Positions 10,234 through 21,789 of a DNA stretch of 64,000 nt are shown one piece after another. The notes beneath the pieces are model-generated. The model did no database searches and was not told the origin of the DNA. It was given only the letters and a program-made list of their open reading frames with translations. Location: positions 62,001 to 126,000 of the forward strand of contig NW_026252132.1 in NCBI RefSeq assembly GCF_025399195.1. The letters are read 5' to 3'. This stretch comes from Umbelopsis ramanniana AG (Eukaryota; Mucoromycota; Umbelopsidomycetes; Umbelopsidales; Umbelopsidaceae). A program made the position numbers and the translations under genes. The stretch's first letter is position 1. The number at the start of each line of letters is the position of its first letter.

Positions 10234-10903
10234 TCGAAAGACCGAAGGATGGCAATTGTGTGTGAGTGAGAGAGAGAGAGATGCAGTATTACTACCGTTT
10301 TGGGGGGGGGAGTTTGGGATATATAATTTTTTTTTTTTTTTGTGGAGATGCCCTTTGCAAAAGGTTATCTAGTCAAACGAATTTCTCAAAAATTGAGATA
10401 AAGGAACGTAAACTTTTCAAAAATAGGTTATGGACAGTATTTTATATCGCAGTGATATGTTGATCCGAGTATTTGCAGCTGGCGTAAGTGACAATCCTTC
10501 TTCTTAACCTTGCTTGATGATTGTCACTGAGTGGCAAAAGACCAACGTTCAAGAAATATGCTCTCTTCCTAAAATAAAAACAAAGACCGGAGGACCCTGA
10601 TTGGCTCGATCGAAAAGTCAAGTACTTTGAATTTTGGTAAAAGTCATCAAAAATGCCCGATAAGGGAACCAAGTGGATCAGCGTTTGGCTGGAGCCAGAG
10701 AGCCATTTTAACTCAGCTGATTGGCGGAATCTACAACAGTGGAGGTTGGATGCTCGAATGTACAAGAGTTTATGATCCAGGGATTGATGTGTGAGCGAAA
10801 ACCAGCCGATGCTTGTATAGCTTGTATCAGTTGACCGCTCACTACATTGCATTCTACTTCGCTCTAATGATTTTTTAAAAACAGTCAGAAAAACGATGCG
10901 GCT
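10234..10903. other. Intergenic: WC-2 promoter and CENP-M 3' flank
   Basis: Contains a GA repeat (10264-10279), a G-run and a T-run close to the WC-2 start. Frames on both strands here are short and unconvincing. Confidence 0.45.
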
Positions 10904-11629
10904 TCACAAATTCCCATTGGAAATAATTATTACCGCCAAATTTGCCCATGATATAGGCACGTTAGTGATATATTCGACTTCACTTTTGAACTTGCTTTCG
11001 TCAATGGCCCATTTGGTTGTCAAATCATCTACCGGTCAAAAAAAAACAAAACACAAACATATTAGGGTTGTGGCCAACATGGAAAGGATTTTCTGTGTAG
11101 CATAGCCAATCGAAATGAGGGCGGTGTTGCCTTACGTTTAGTGACCACAATCCAGGCACGGTCCAATAGATAGTCTGCAGATACGTATTGCAGAGCATCT
11201 TTGAGTACAGCCAAGCTGTGTGCGTTCGTGAAATCCACCATGAAGATGATAAAGTCTAAGCTGGAGAGTTGCTCGTCTTGTTCATTTCGTGGAAGTTGCT
11301 CGCTCGTTTTACTAAAAGAAGCCAACCAATATTTTCCAATTATTATTTTGTAAGACTCGTTTCGTGTACAGAAATTTATTTTTGAGCAGACGCGTATTCC
11401 ACATATATAAATCAGTAGCGAGAATCATTAATTGATACTCACATTTTTAAGTATAAACTATCATGGCGTATCAAAGCCTGCGCCAAAGTGCGTTTACCAC
11501 AGCCAGTTGATCCTACCAACTACACAATTACAAGATTAGTTCTTCTGCAGCCCATAAAAGACAAATCAGTCCTCAATGAAGGCTCACCAAAACTTTACAA
11601 TTCTTACGAGTCGATCGTAATGCTTTCAT
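10904..11629 (-). CDS. CENP-M-like kinetochore small-GTPase-fold protein
   Basis: Predicted member of the constitutive centromere-associated network (CENP-H/I/K/M complex). Exons: 11629-11588, 11519-11443, 11311-11136, 11028-10904, giving 139 aa. The strand KVLLVGSTGCGKRTL (residues 12-26) is a P-loop in the position where vertebrate CENP-M has a degenerate one. It is followed by SLDFIIFMVDF (57-67), TNAHSLAVLKDALQYVSADY and RAWIVVTKH, matching the CENP-M core in order and spacing. The protein ends after ISWANLAVIIISNGNL. Vertebrate CENP-M is a pseudo-GTPase of about 180 aa without bound nucleotide; here G17, G22, K23 and T25 remain, with R24 where Ser/Thr is usual. A Rab-like protein is the alternative, but switch II DxxG and NKxD motifs are absent. 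It is divergent from the SWI/SNF ATPase gene. Confidence 0.75.
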
Positions 11630-12019
11630 GTCGCGTCGTGATGTGGAGATTGCACTGCGCCAGTATACTGTGCCAAAGCTATAGCACACACGCTTCGAAA
11701 AACTTTTGACGTCACGTTTTTTTTTTTTTTTGATTTTGGCAAACCCAAGAATCCCCGTGGATGACGTCGCAAGCCAGCTTCAAAGTTGCATCCTACCAAA
11801 GGCACCTTTTGTGAAAGCACGCGGGCGAGCGGTCAACTTTTTTGGTGAGTGGGGGTTGGAAGCACTAGTCGCTTTTGCTATTGTCTCAACGATTGTACAC
11901 TGGTGACCGATCGTATTTATCAATGAACCCTATGGACTGATCTTTTTTATGACACTTGACGTCTTGTCAACGCTGTCTATCCCGAAACCTCTTCAGTAAT
12001 ATTTTTTAGTGTGCCCACC
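11630..12019. promoter_or_regulatory. Bidirectional promoter with three GACGTC sites
   Basis: The 390 bp between the divergent CENP-M-like and SWI/SNF ATPase starts contain GACGTC three times: inside a full palindromic TGACGTCA (11707-11714), at 11763-11768 and at 11958-11963. TGACGTCA is the ATF/CREB-type bZIP site. Function is inferred from the motif only. Confidence 0.4.
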
Positions 12020-15000
12020 ATGAGCACTACGCCTAACGCAAGCGCGGCGGATGCTTTAGCTGCTCTGACAGCTGGGCTTACGGAAGAAAAGATCAACGCC
12101 ATGCTGCAGGTAATTCGCCGTTGTATTATGCTGACCACACTTGCATCGTACATTGATCGGTCACTGAACTGTATTCACCGCATAGAGAGCTTCCTTCTTA
12201 CAAAAGCAAGGTGCAAAAGAGGATGGAAGTAATGAATTCTCTCAGCTTATGTTGATTTTACGAAACTTGCAACAGCGGCAGTTAATGCACCAGCAACAAC
12301 TTCAACAACAGCAGCAACAACAACAACAACAACAGGTTGCCCAGCAAAATACACCACGTCCACCAAATCAAAGTAATTGGTATTTCTCGTTTTCGTATAG
12401 TTTGCCCTTTCTGTTCTTCTGATCCTTTATTGTCCTTTAGCCACTCCACTTGGTCAACCTGCAGCGACATTTACACCAACACAGCTGTCAGCATTGAAAC
12501 TCCAAATTCTGACTTTTAAGCTTATGTCGCAAAATGGTGCGATTCCTGGACGATTGAAAGAAATAACCTTATCACCTTCAAACATTGAAAAGCTGCTCGA
12601 GCCAAGAGAGACTTTGAGCCTGGATACCAAAATTATCGAAACTTCTTTGATGCAGAAAGATACGGCTGAACAGATGGTCAATAAAGATGGTCAGCAGCTT
12701 ATGACACCATTTTTCACGCAACCCACCATCAAAGGGTCATCAATGGCTCAAGAAATATTTGAATTCAGTACTGGCCCTTATAACCTCATTAAGAAGCCAT
12801 TTGCTTCTCATGCACATGCGTCACTTCAGCAACGACTGTTACTACCAGGCATTGCACCGTCTGGTCTGGATCCTGCATCTGTGCTATCTGAGCGTGAAAT
12901 TCGATTGCAAACTCAAATTCAGAATAGAATCGCTCAACTGGAAGCTATAGCCATTACTGGACCTGATGGAGACGCACCTTTGGGCCAGCGCATGTATGAA
13001 AATTATGAGGAAACCGTGAAGAATGCTTCTGAAAGTGAACTACAAGCCATTTTGGAGCTGAAGTCACTAAAGATGTTGGATCAGCAAAAGAAGGTTGGTT
13101 GTTTTAAATCACTATTTTATCATCTGAGTAGCCAGGCATTTAATGCATTCATTTGATATAACTTTTCATAGTTGCGAGAGGAGATTGTAAAGGACATCAA
13201 TCGAGCAAACCGATTTTCACATACTGATCGGGCAGAGTATCGTAGACTGAAGAAACAGTCGATGAAACAGGCACGCATGACGGAAAAGTTAGAGCGACAG
13301 CAACGTTTGCACCGTGAGAAGAGGGAGAAGCAGAAGCAGCTGGACTATTTGCAGACGATTTGCAATCATGGCCGTGATCTTGTTGCTTGGCATAAATCTC
13401 ACGCCACTAAGCAAGGCAAATTGGGTCGAGCCGTCTTGCAATACCATAACCATGTCGACAAAGAGGAGCAAAAGCGAACGGACAGGTTGTCCAAAGAGCG
13501 TATTAAAGCCCTGAGAGAGGATAACGAAGAAGTTTACCTCAAACTGATTGATGAGACCAAGGACACTCGCTTGACACACTTGCTTCGGCAGACTGGTACT
13601 TATCTAGAATCACTTACAAGGGCTGTGGTGGATCAGCAAAAAGATTTCGTTCACGAGGAAGAGGAGCCCATGCTTGCCGATGATGAAAACGATGAAGACA
13701 TGCAGTTCATCGATGCTCATGGCAAGAAAGTCGACTACTTCCAAATGGCTCATAAGATCAAAGAAAAGGTCACTCAGCCCAATATGCTCCTTGGTGGCAC
13801 ACTTAAAGAATATCAGGTAAAATAACGGTTAGAAAGAATCTACATCACTGCAACTTCTAACCTCTACATACCCGATAGATCAAAGGATTGCAGTGGATGG
13901 TATCACTCTATAACAATCGACTCAATGGTATTCTGGCTGATGAGATGGGTCTAGGTAAAACCATTCAAACCATCAGTCTCGTTACATATTTAATTGAGAA
14001 GAAGCAGCAAAATGGTCCTTTTTTGATTGTTGTTCCTCTTTCGTAAGTCCGAATCTTCACTATTCACAGTTACAAAAGCTTGCGGTCTAATGTCCTTTTT
14101 TTTTCAATTTGCTTAACAGGACACTCACAAACTGGAACCTTGAATTTGAAAAGTGGGCACCGTCCGTCATCAGGATTGTATATAAAGGCCCTCCTAGTGC
14201 TCGGAAACAAATTCAACAGCAAGAAATCAAGCATGGCAATTTCCAAGTTTTGTTGACGACGTTTGAATATGTGATCAAGGATAGACCTGCTTTGAGTAAA
14301 ATAAGATGGAATTATATGATTATTGATGAAGGCCATCGTATCAAGAACACCAATTCAAAACTGACATCGGTGTTGCGACAATACTATCGTTCAAAATACC
14401 GCCTGATTCTTACAGGAACACCTCTACAGGTACGGAAAGACATTGTTTAGTTGTGTGGTGTGAGTCGTGGATACTCAGTCATAGTCAATAATTAATTTTT
14501 TGTTTCACAGAACAATTTGCCAGAATTATGGGCTTTGCTCAACTTCATTCTACCCAAGATATTTAACAGTGTAAAGAGTTTCGAAGAATGGTTTAACACG
14601 CCATTCTCAAGTCAAGGAGTTCAAGATAAGGTTGAGCTTAATGAAGAAGAGCAGCTGCTTATCATTAAGCGATTACACAAGGTAAAGTTTGGCTGACACA
14701 TTAATAGCGACGGTGTATTTATTTGGTACCTGTGGGCTGACGCTTGGATTTTGCAGGTCCTCCGGCCGTTCTTACTCAGGCGTTTGAAGAAGGATGTCGA
14801 ATCTGAGCTTCCGGATAAAATCGAACGCGTTATCAAGTGTAAATTATCGGCACTGCAAGCTAAGTTGTACGAGCAAATGCGACGAGACGGTATGCTTTAC
14901 GGCGTTGGCGAAAAAGGACGGACCGGCATCAAAGGCTTGAACAATACCATTATGCAACTTCGAAAAATCTGCAACCACCCATTTGTATTTGAGGACGTTG

Positions 15001-16519
15001 AAAATGTCGTCAATCCCTCAAGGCTCAGCAACGATCTACTATACCGCGTCTCTGGAAAATTCGAATTACTCGATCGTATGCTGCCGAAACTGCAACAGAC
15101 TGGGCATCGGGTGAGTCAATGATACTTTTTCAACTTTGATATGACTTAGCCTATATACATGTACACATCATGTTTCTACGGTGGAAATTTCGCATTAATT
15201 GTTTGCCATTATTTTACTCAACAGATCCTAATATTCTTTCAAATGACTCAAATCATGAACATTATGGAGGATCTGTTACATTATCGAGGGTTCCGTTATT
15301 TACGATTGGATGGCTCTACGAAAGCAGACGACCGATCACAGCTACTCCACTTATTCAACGCGCCTGAATCCCCTTATTTTGTGTTTTTGCTTAGTACCAG
15401 AGCTGGTGGGCTTGGTCTCAATTTGCAAAGTGCCGACACAGTTGTGATTTTTGATTCTGACTGGTAAGCACCTAAGCCTTGTGCATACTCTCCATTCACC
15501 CATTTCCATGTCCTCATACTATATGCTAAACATTGTCGTACTCATATTAGGAATCCACATCAAGATTTGCAAGCACAGGACCGAGCACATCGAATTGGCC
15601 AAACGAAGGAAGTCCGCATTTTTCGACTAATCACCGAAGATTCGGTGGAGGAGAGCATTTTAGCCCGTGCACAGTATAAGCTAGATATAGACGGCAAAGT
15701 TATCCAAGCTGGTAAATTCGATAATCGAAGTACTGAAGAAGATCGTGAAGCATTCTTGGTAAGTGAATAGTATTTTCTGCATGAATTCAAACCATCTTTT
15801 ACTGAACCCATAGGTTCAATAGCGATCACTCCTCGAAAACAAAACTGAACAAGATGATGTCGAAGAAGAAGATGACGGTGTTGATGATGAAGAACTTAAT
15901 CTGATCCTCAAGCGGTCAGATGACGAATATATCAGGTTCATGGAAATAGACAAGGAACGGGATCAACAAGAGTATGAGATGTGGCAAGCTCATGGTGGCC
16001 GTGGTAAACGACCTGAAAGACTCCTTCAGGAATACGAGCTTCCTGATGTGTATCGAATCGAAGAGCCTACTGACACTTCAATGGAAGAATTCGAGTTTGG
16101 TCGTGGACAACGATCCAAAGAGCATGTCCGTTATGATGATGGGCTGACGGAGAAACAATGGGTGAGGGTATGTAAACAACCATGCACACATGTGGTCTCA
16201 GCTGTTGTATATTTTAACATTCATGCTTTCTGTTGATGGTTATTTTTAACTCTAGGCGTTAGAGAAAGAACAAGATACCGAAGACATTTCCACAACTGCA
16301 AGTACACCTAAACGTCGCAAGCTAGATAAATCCTTATCGTCAACCTCCATATCCATTCCAAACCCAAATACATCCCCCTCTCCCGCTCCTACTCCCACTC
16401 CACCCACCACCGTCAATACTAATTCAAGCTCCAACTCCAGCTCTCAAATTCTCGATAATCTTAAATCTCAACTTGACAAAATCCAAAGAGACATAGCGGG
16501 CATCTCCAAGGATTCTTAG
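12020..16519 (+). CDS. SWI/SNF-RSC catalytic ATPase (Snf2/Sth1 type), no bromodomain
   Basis: ATP-dependent chromatin remodeller motor, nuclear. Twelve exons: 12020-12109, 12186-12372, 12441-13093, 13172-13816, 13879-14042, 14120-14429, 14511-14681, 14757-15110, 15225-15463, 15551-15758, 15823-16167, 16256-16519, giving 1209 aa. Order: polyQ (about 60-80), QLQ ([14 protein letters not shown], about 101-136), HSA helix ([17 protein letters not shown], about 350-420), SNF2 ATPase with DEMGLGKT (546-553) and DEGH (649-652), helicase-C ending [11 protein letters not shown] (945-955), and a SnAC-like segment up to [17 protein letters not shown]+HSA+SnAC defines the Snf2/Sth1/Brm group. The tail is a Ser/Pro-rich stretch and a short helix, then a stop: the bromodomain normal for this group is missing and none is seen downstream. 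Start is ATG 12020. The exon 11 acceptor was chosen to skip an in-frame TAG. Confidence 0.93.
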
Positions 16520-17214
16520 AACGTTTTTTTAAAAATATTTGCCGTAATTCTTTTCCCTTTTCCACTTTCTTGTTGATTTCTCCCAACTACCTATCGAGTA
16601 CATCTCTTCATGTATAAAACACTCATTGGATTGAAAAGTCCATACCATAGCTAAAATGGGATTTATTTGTTGGGAGGTCCGTTATCGGAAAATAACTGGG
16701 AGAACAATGCGAATGGGCTTGAGGGCCGGACTTGTTAGCTTAGCAAAAAATCGCAGCAAGCTCTTTTGGCCTTATGGCAGCTCTGTATCACCACACGTGC
16801 ACCATCCACGCATTGATGTTATATTCTCAAACCACTTTTTCTACATCACTTTATGCAGCAAACTTCCACTTTAAAATTCAATTCTGAAGATGTACACTCT
16901 CGATCGATTGTCTATGCAAGTCATAATTATGATCCCTTCGTGGCTTCTCGTTTGTATATTCGGAGAAACGTAGGCTGTCCAAACAGATTGCCATTGTCGG
17001 AGAGATGTACTAGAGTATCCAATCAGATTTCATTGTGCAGGCAGGTGTGCGAGACGAAGTTTTAAAACGGCAGCCCACTTTTTTTTTAAGATTTACTTTT
17101 AGTTTGTCTTGTCGTCTGCAGATTTACCTCTTGACATTGTTTTCATCTTTTGTTTATAAAGGCCGGCCTTTTCTATTCAAACACTCATCTACCTCCTATT
17201 GACTTGTTCGAAAC
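16520..17214. other. Intergenic
   Basis: 3' flank of the SWI/SNF ATPase and promoter of the next gene. Nothing recognised, and no bromodomain-coding exon in any frame. Confidence 0.5.
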
Positions 17215-18069
17215 ATGTTATCAACGGAACACTCCAGCTTTTCATTACCCGTCGTACCACCAGCTGTATCAGAATGGCCTTCAAGAAACGGCAAACCAAG
17301 AGTAGACTTGAGTCAACTTCAGTTGCAGCTCTCCAATCTAGATGCTCAACACAGTGCTTCACTGGAGTGTACAGCAGCGGCTGACACGGAGACCCCCTTA
17401 GATAGGAGTTTTCCCACCAAGTCTGTACACAAAGGTGGTCGGAAGCAAGTTCGATTCACAGAGGAGGCACCCACCATCATCGTATATGAACAAGTTGACA
17501 TCTTGGAAGGAGAAATTATCACCAATCACTGCAACCTTCGGCGACGCAATGTCGATCTCTCACCAGTAAAAAATGATAAATATGAAGGTAAGTTTGTGAT
17601 TTCCATTGTCTCCTGATATCTGAAACAAATAGACGATGCGAAACTAACTCGATATTTTTAACTGGTTCCAGGTTCATTCTCCTCCATCCAGTCTTCCCCG
17701 CCTACACCTATTGCTCTACAAGGAGCCGACATTTCCATCCAACAGGAGAAAGAAATTGCATTATCATGTGTACAGCCGTTCGACATCAGTGTAGCTCATA
17801 CTACTCTGCCAATTGCACAATCGTTGACCATTAATACCACTCGTTCTACACCTCTTCCTATTGAAACGGCGCCTTCAACACCACCATCGTGGTCTCCTAA
17901 GTTGGAAGCTTTGTCTCCCAGCCCTAGCAGCGATAGTGACAGTTCTTTCGACACCCCACTCACCCCCACGGCCTCCAATAGCTCAGCATTTTCGATGTCT
18001 GGCAAACGCATCTCCAAATTGCGAACTCTTCTATCCATTCGAAGACCCAAAGGACAACAGGCGTTTTAG
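17215..18069 (+). CDS. Ser/Thr/Pro-rich protein with RVxF-type motif, unknown function
   Basis: Two exons (17215-17587, 17672-18069) encode 256 aa. No family recognised. Low-complexity Ser/Thr/Pro-rich sequence surrounds a more ordered centre, GGRKQVRFTEEAPTIIVYE (about residues 76-94). KQVRF fits the protein phosphatase 1 docking consensus [RK]-x-V-x-[FW]; the following acidic and beta-prone residues are also common around such motifs. The C-terminus is basic (KRISKLRTLLSIRRPKGQQAF). Many SP/TP sites (STPPSWSPK, TPLTPT) suggest proline-directed phosphorylation. Docking is inference. The intron removes cleanly in phase 1. Two PUF-type sites lie in its 3' flank. Confidence 0.75.
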
Positions 18070-18143
18070 AAGAATCAACAGGCGAGATATCCACTTTTTG
18101 GTTCTATCTCGCCAAACCAGCTTCGTCATTCCCCAACATATTT

Positions 18144-18151
18144 TGTACATA
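18144..18151 (+). promoter_or_regulatory. UGUACAUA, PUF-type site in 3' flank
   Basis: TGTACATA 75 nt after the stop of the RVxF protein gene, sense strand. It matches UGUANAUA. Confidence 0.3.
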
Positions 18152-18290
18152 ATCAGCCACCCTTACTTGGCTGACATCCAACCCTCATTACCAGCCTCAC
18201 TCATAGTTTCAAAACAGCTGCAGAGCAATAGCAGGACTAATGCCCAAACTTTGATACATTTCAGTATTAGAATAACAAACCCTCCGCAAA

Positions 18291-18306
18291 ATTGTATATA
18301 TCCCAT
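18291..18306 (+). repeat. Shared 3'-flank motif ATTGTATATATCCCAT, copy 1
   Basis: 16-nt motif 222 nt after the stop of the RVxF protein gene. It contains UGUAUAUA (PUF core). It is identical to 21457-21472 and matches 15 of 16 on the minus strand at 57765-57751. Confidence 0.7.
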
Positions 18307-18584
18307 TCGCTTACTTGCTTGCCAATACACTTTAATTTTTCACTATCATACGGGAAGTAGGGAACAGTAGTAAAATAGAAAAGAGAAACATACAAGGAGG
18401 AAAAAGAGAAAAAATAATAATAACAGACATAAAATAAATTATGGTATTATGTCTTTCTGGCTTGGCAAAAGGCTTGCTATGGCTCTCGCCTTTGTTCCCG
18501 CTCTGTGCAACTGACCTGGATAGAGGGGTGTACGTTCGGATGACATTGCGAAGTATCCAACAACAAACAACCAGTTCGCATTTT

Positions 18585-18660
18585 TTCTCTCTTTCTTTCT
18601 CTCTCTCTCTCTCTCTCTCTTTACCTTCCTCTCTTTCCTTATCGCACTTTCTCTCTACTT
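18585..18660 (+). repeat. Pyrimidine (CT)n tract
   Basis: Imperfect CT/CTTT microsatellite with a pure (CT)11 core (18599-18620), ending 22 nt before the ATG of the formin-like gene. Such CT tracts are frequent just upstream of fungal transcription starts. Confidence 0.8.
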
Positions 18661-18682
18661 CTTTTCTTTTAGTTAGTGACTT

Positions 18683-21360
18683 ATGCTGGAAACCGATATG
18701 GCAATTACGCCAGATCTTATACCCTCCACTACACCCGACTCAATGCAAACCGGAAGTAGCCCACCTACTCGACAACCAAAGTTCATGTCCAAGGTTTCAC
18801 AATTATTTAATCGTAAATCCACTCAAGCAGATGGAAAGCTGGCAAGCATCGATGATGAAGGAATTCAGACAACTACCATAACGGCAACTGAACAACAACA
18901 ACAACAACAGAACTATCGCCGTCGTCGCACCAAATCCGGAAGTTCCAATGCAGATTCAGCCATCTCCAAGATTGATTCTATGTTTTCAGTGGAATCAAGG
19001 GTATCCTCGGAACATCCTGATTTCAATGCTATTGCTATTGAAAATAAGTTGGGCTCACGTACAGTTCATATCGGGGCGGTTCGTCAAACTCGAGGAGAAG
19101 GGTCCGGTTCTCAGCAAAGTGATCGGGATTTGAACGAGGCTTTTGAAAATTTAATGGTGAGCTAACACAAGGATATAATTTTTCTCATTATCGAGACGAT
19201 GATCTTGATGTATTCTGCCTGTGTTTCTAGAAAGAATATGCTTTGCCGCCGAATTTGCGCCCGAGCTTGGAACATCTTACCAGGGAACAAAAGTCGACAC
19301 TGTTAAGATCATCTCAGTTGGCGAGGAAGAGCAGTGCTTTATCCTTGACCGCACCTTTTGCAACACTACGGAAATCAAAGCAGCTCTTATTACCCGGAAC
19401 GGTTAGAGACGCTCAGGGCCGTCATCAAGTTCAACGACGTCGGCCCACTCATGCTTACGCTACTCATGCTCGTGCGCCACAAGGCGTTGGTGCTCACATA
19501 CTCAGTGGTAAAGCAAAGTCTCCACGATATTTTGCTGACCTTCTTATGCACTCTACTTGCCGAGATCTTGAACTGGCTGAGATCATGGATCTCCGAGTCT
19601 ATCTTCGTAACGGTATAGCAAGGTAATTTGGAAACACTCCCCCCCCAAAAAAAAAATTACCACCCTCTCCACTCCTTACAACACTAACACCTGGATCACA
19701 ATAGTTGGACCACCGAATTTCTTAAAGCTGGCGGCTATGATTCTCTAACAAGTACCCTGGCTCAAATCAAAAACATCGCAAAGAGGTAAATTAAATCGTC
19801 CTTAGCGTCCCTCCTAACTTTTCGTCATACCTAATCTAACTAACGTCTGTGCGTAATTCTACCCTTAGAACCCCTGAGGACGATAAGCTATTGCAGCAGC
19901 TAGTCAAATGCATCAAAGCACTAACCACGCATGAGGTAGGTAATCCTGTGTCAATTTATTCAAAGTATGACCACGAGTACTAACCAAACAATCGCCTCGT
20001 TCCCTGTAGCTCGGGATTCATAAATTGTTAGGAGACAAAGCCCCCTTGAAGATCATTAGAGATCTTCTGTTTTCTTCGTCGATCAACCCTAAACGCAGGT
20101 CGTTCTTTGTCTTTGAAATCAGTACTCGAGCTCTTATGCTCGATGTGCTGTGTACTTTGGCAAGTTTACAAACCCAAGGTCAGCCTGTTTACGTGCATGG
20201 CTACGACATTTTGCAGCAGCTGTTACTTGATACCCCTGAAGACCTAGCAATGCAAGCCCAGGAAGTGGATGAGAAGCCTGTTGCTCGCGCATCGCACTAT
20301 CCATTTCCAATGACACTCAAGGAAGCTCAAGATCAGGAATGTACCGATCCATCCAGTTCACGTCCTCCGCGTTACTCGGCATGGATGCGGGAATTAGCAT
20401 TTACAGTGGACAAAAGCATAGAGCCTATTACATTCTTATCACAAGTCTTGGATTATCGATTTGAGAGTGCTTTCAAGCAAATGAAAATTCAACCGGATGC
20501 TAAGAATGTCAATTGGAAGCAAGCTGTTAACGAACAAATCGCTAGTAATCCTGAATCTGCTACTGTTCAACCCGCCGGCTCTGTTATGGTGGATGAAGGT
20601 GTTGTTGATTATTTGGTAAGTAAGGGGCGGGGGCTGTGGTTCTGTGTGAAATGAGCCGCCCTTCTCATATTCGACTTGATTACAGATCACCCATTTACGC
20701 CTCATGTGTACTCTCATTACCACTCCACCCACCACCTATCGTGGTCTTTGGGACTCGTATTCACAAGAAGCTTTGCGTATGGAGTTGATGGAATCTGGGT
20801 TTGACAAGATTGCAAGGGTGAGCGCATAGCTGACTGTGTTTATTTTGCTGGATGAACTGTACATAACTAACCACACTTGCCTGTCCATGCTAATGCAGAG
20901 CCTGCAGTCCTGTCCGCATCCCACTCTGTATAGCACATACATCAAGTACCTACAGCCATTACTGCAACCATGGGCAACTTCCACTGCACGCCCTGAACAT
21001 GAGCAGCCCTCTACCTCGAGAGAAGTGATGGTTGCTCCCAGTGAAGTTATTCCTCGTAATCACGAGTCAGAGGCTGAACTCAGTGATGATACTGTGGAAA
21101 TGCCGGTCCGAAATGGCGCACAAGCACCGCTGTTTGGGCTTTCAACAAGTGACGAGACACTCTGGGATGATGATTTCTATGACATGGACGACGACGATGA
21201 GGTCATTGATGAAGATAGCTTCTTTGACGAACCGTTGGATGATGTCTTTCTCCAAGATGATTCCGACAGCTTCTCTGAAGAAGAAGAAGAGGACAGCAGT
21301 GAATCAATACCACGACCCCAAGCTCGGGAAACTTGGAAAACAAGTACGAAGCGAACTTGA
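18683..21360 (+). CDS. Formin-like GBD/FH3 armadillo protein without FH1-FH2
   Basis: Seven exons: 18683-19156, 19231-19622, 19705-19785, 19869-19935, 20010-20615, 20686-20817, 20899-21360, giving 737 aa. After a basic polyQ-containing N-terminus the sequence matches the N-terminal regulatory half of diaphanous-type formins: a GTPase-binding region (LNEAFENLM through YALPPNLRPSLEHL), then FH3/armadillo (SPRYFADLLMHS; RVYLRNGIASWTTEFLKAGGYDSL; LVKCIKALTTHELGIHKLL; ALMLDVLCTLASL). After DYLITHLRLM the protein runs into a very acidic tail (DDDFYDMDDDDEVIDEDSFF; SEEEEED) and stops. The actin-nucleating FH2 and the poly-Pro FH1 are absent, and the 430 nt downstream hold nothing similar. Likely a Rho-GTPase-binding scaffold or a competitor of real formins (inference). 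Start could also be the in-frame ATG at 18698. Confidence 0.85.
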
Positions 21361-21789
21361 TCCCTCCCGCCCAAGTTAAAAAAAAAACAACAACAACAAA
21401 AGACACTTTTTATACCATATCTTTTTCTATGATCGGTTATCCCCCCAATTCTCCATATTGTATATATCCCATATTTTGTAACTTTTTCCTTGTTAATTAT
21501 ACAGTATTCCCCACTATGTGTTTCATTATTATTTACCGTTCATATATTGTCTCCTCCTCTTCACTCGTATGCTCTCTCACTATTATTTTTCTTTCTTCAT
21601 ACATTTGCGTTTGAAGTACCCGACGCTGTTCGCTAGTATCATTCACAACGTAGTAATGAAAACGAATCCACAACAGATAGTGAAAATCAGAGTTGACCAT
21701 GGGTTTAGGTATGTAACAGTGTCCTTGTTTAGTAGCGGGTATGTAAAGTAATATGGGTGGAGGGGGAAAAGAAAGACGTAGTTCATTTG
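21361..21789. other. Convergent 3' region
   Basis: Between the stops of the formin-like gene (+) and seipin (-). A/T-rich. Holds the shared motif at 21457. No gene seen. Confidence 0.5.
21457..21472 (+). repeat. Shared 3'-flank motif ATTGTATATATCCCAT, copy 2
   Basis: 97 nt after the stop of the formin-like gene, sense orientation. Contains UGUAUAUA at 21459-21466. Confidence 0.7.

Noticed and set aside
10442-10852. 136-codon minus-strand frame upstream of WC-2
   Set aside because: Cys/Ser-rich without recognisable domain. It lies where a promoter and 3' flank are expected.
20099-20122. 24-nt GT...AG segment inside the formin-like gene
   Set aside because: Too short for a spliceosomal intron and in frame. 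Kept as coding.
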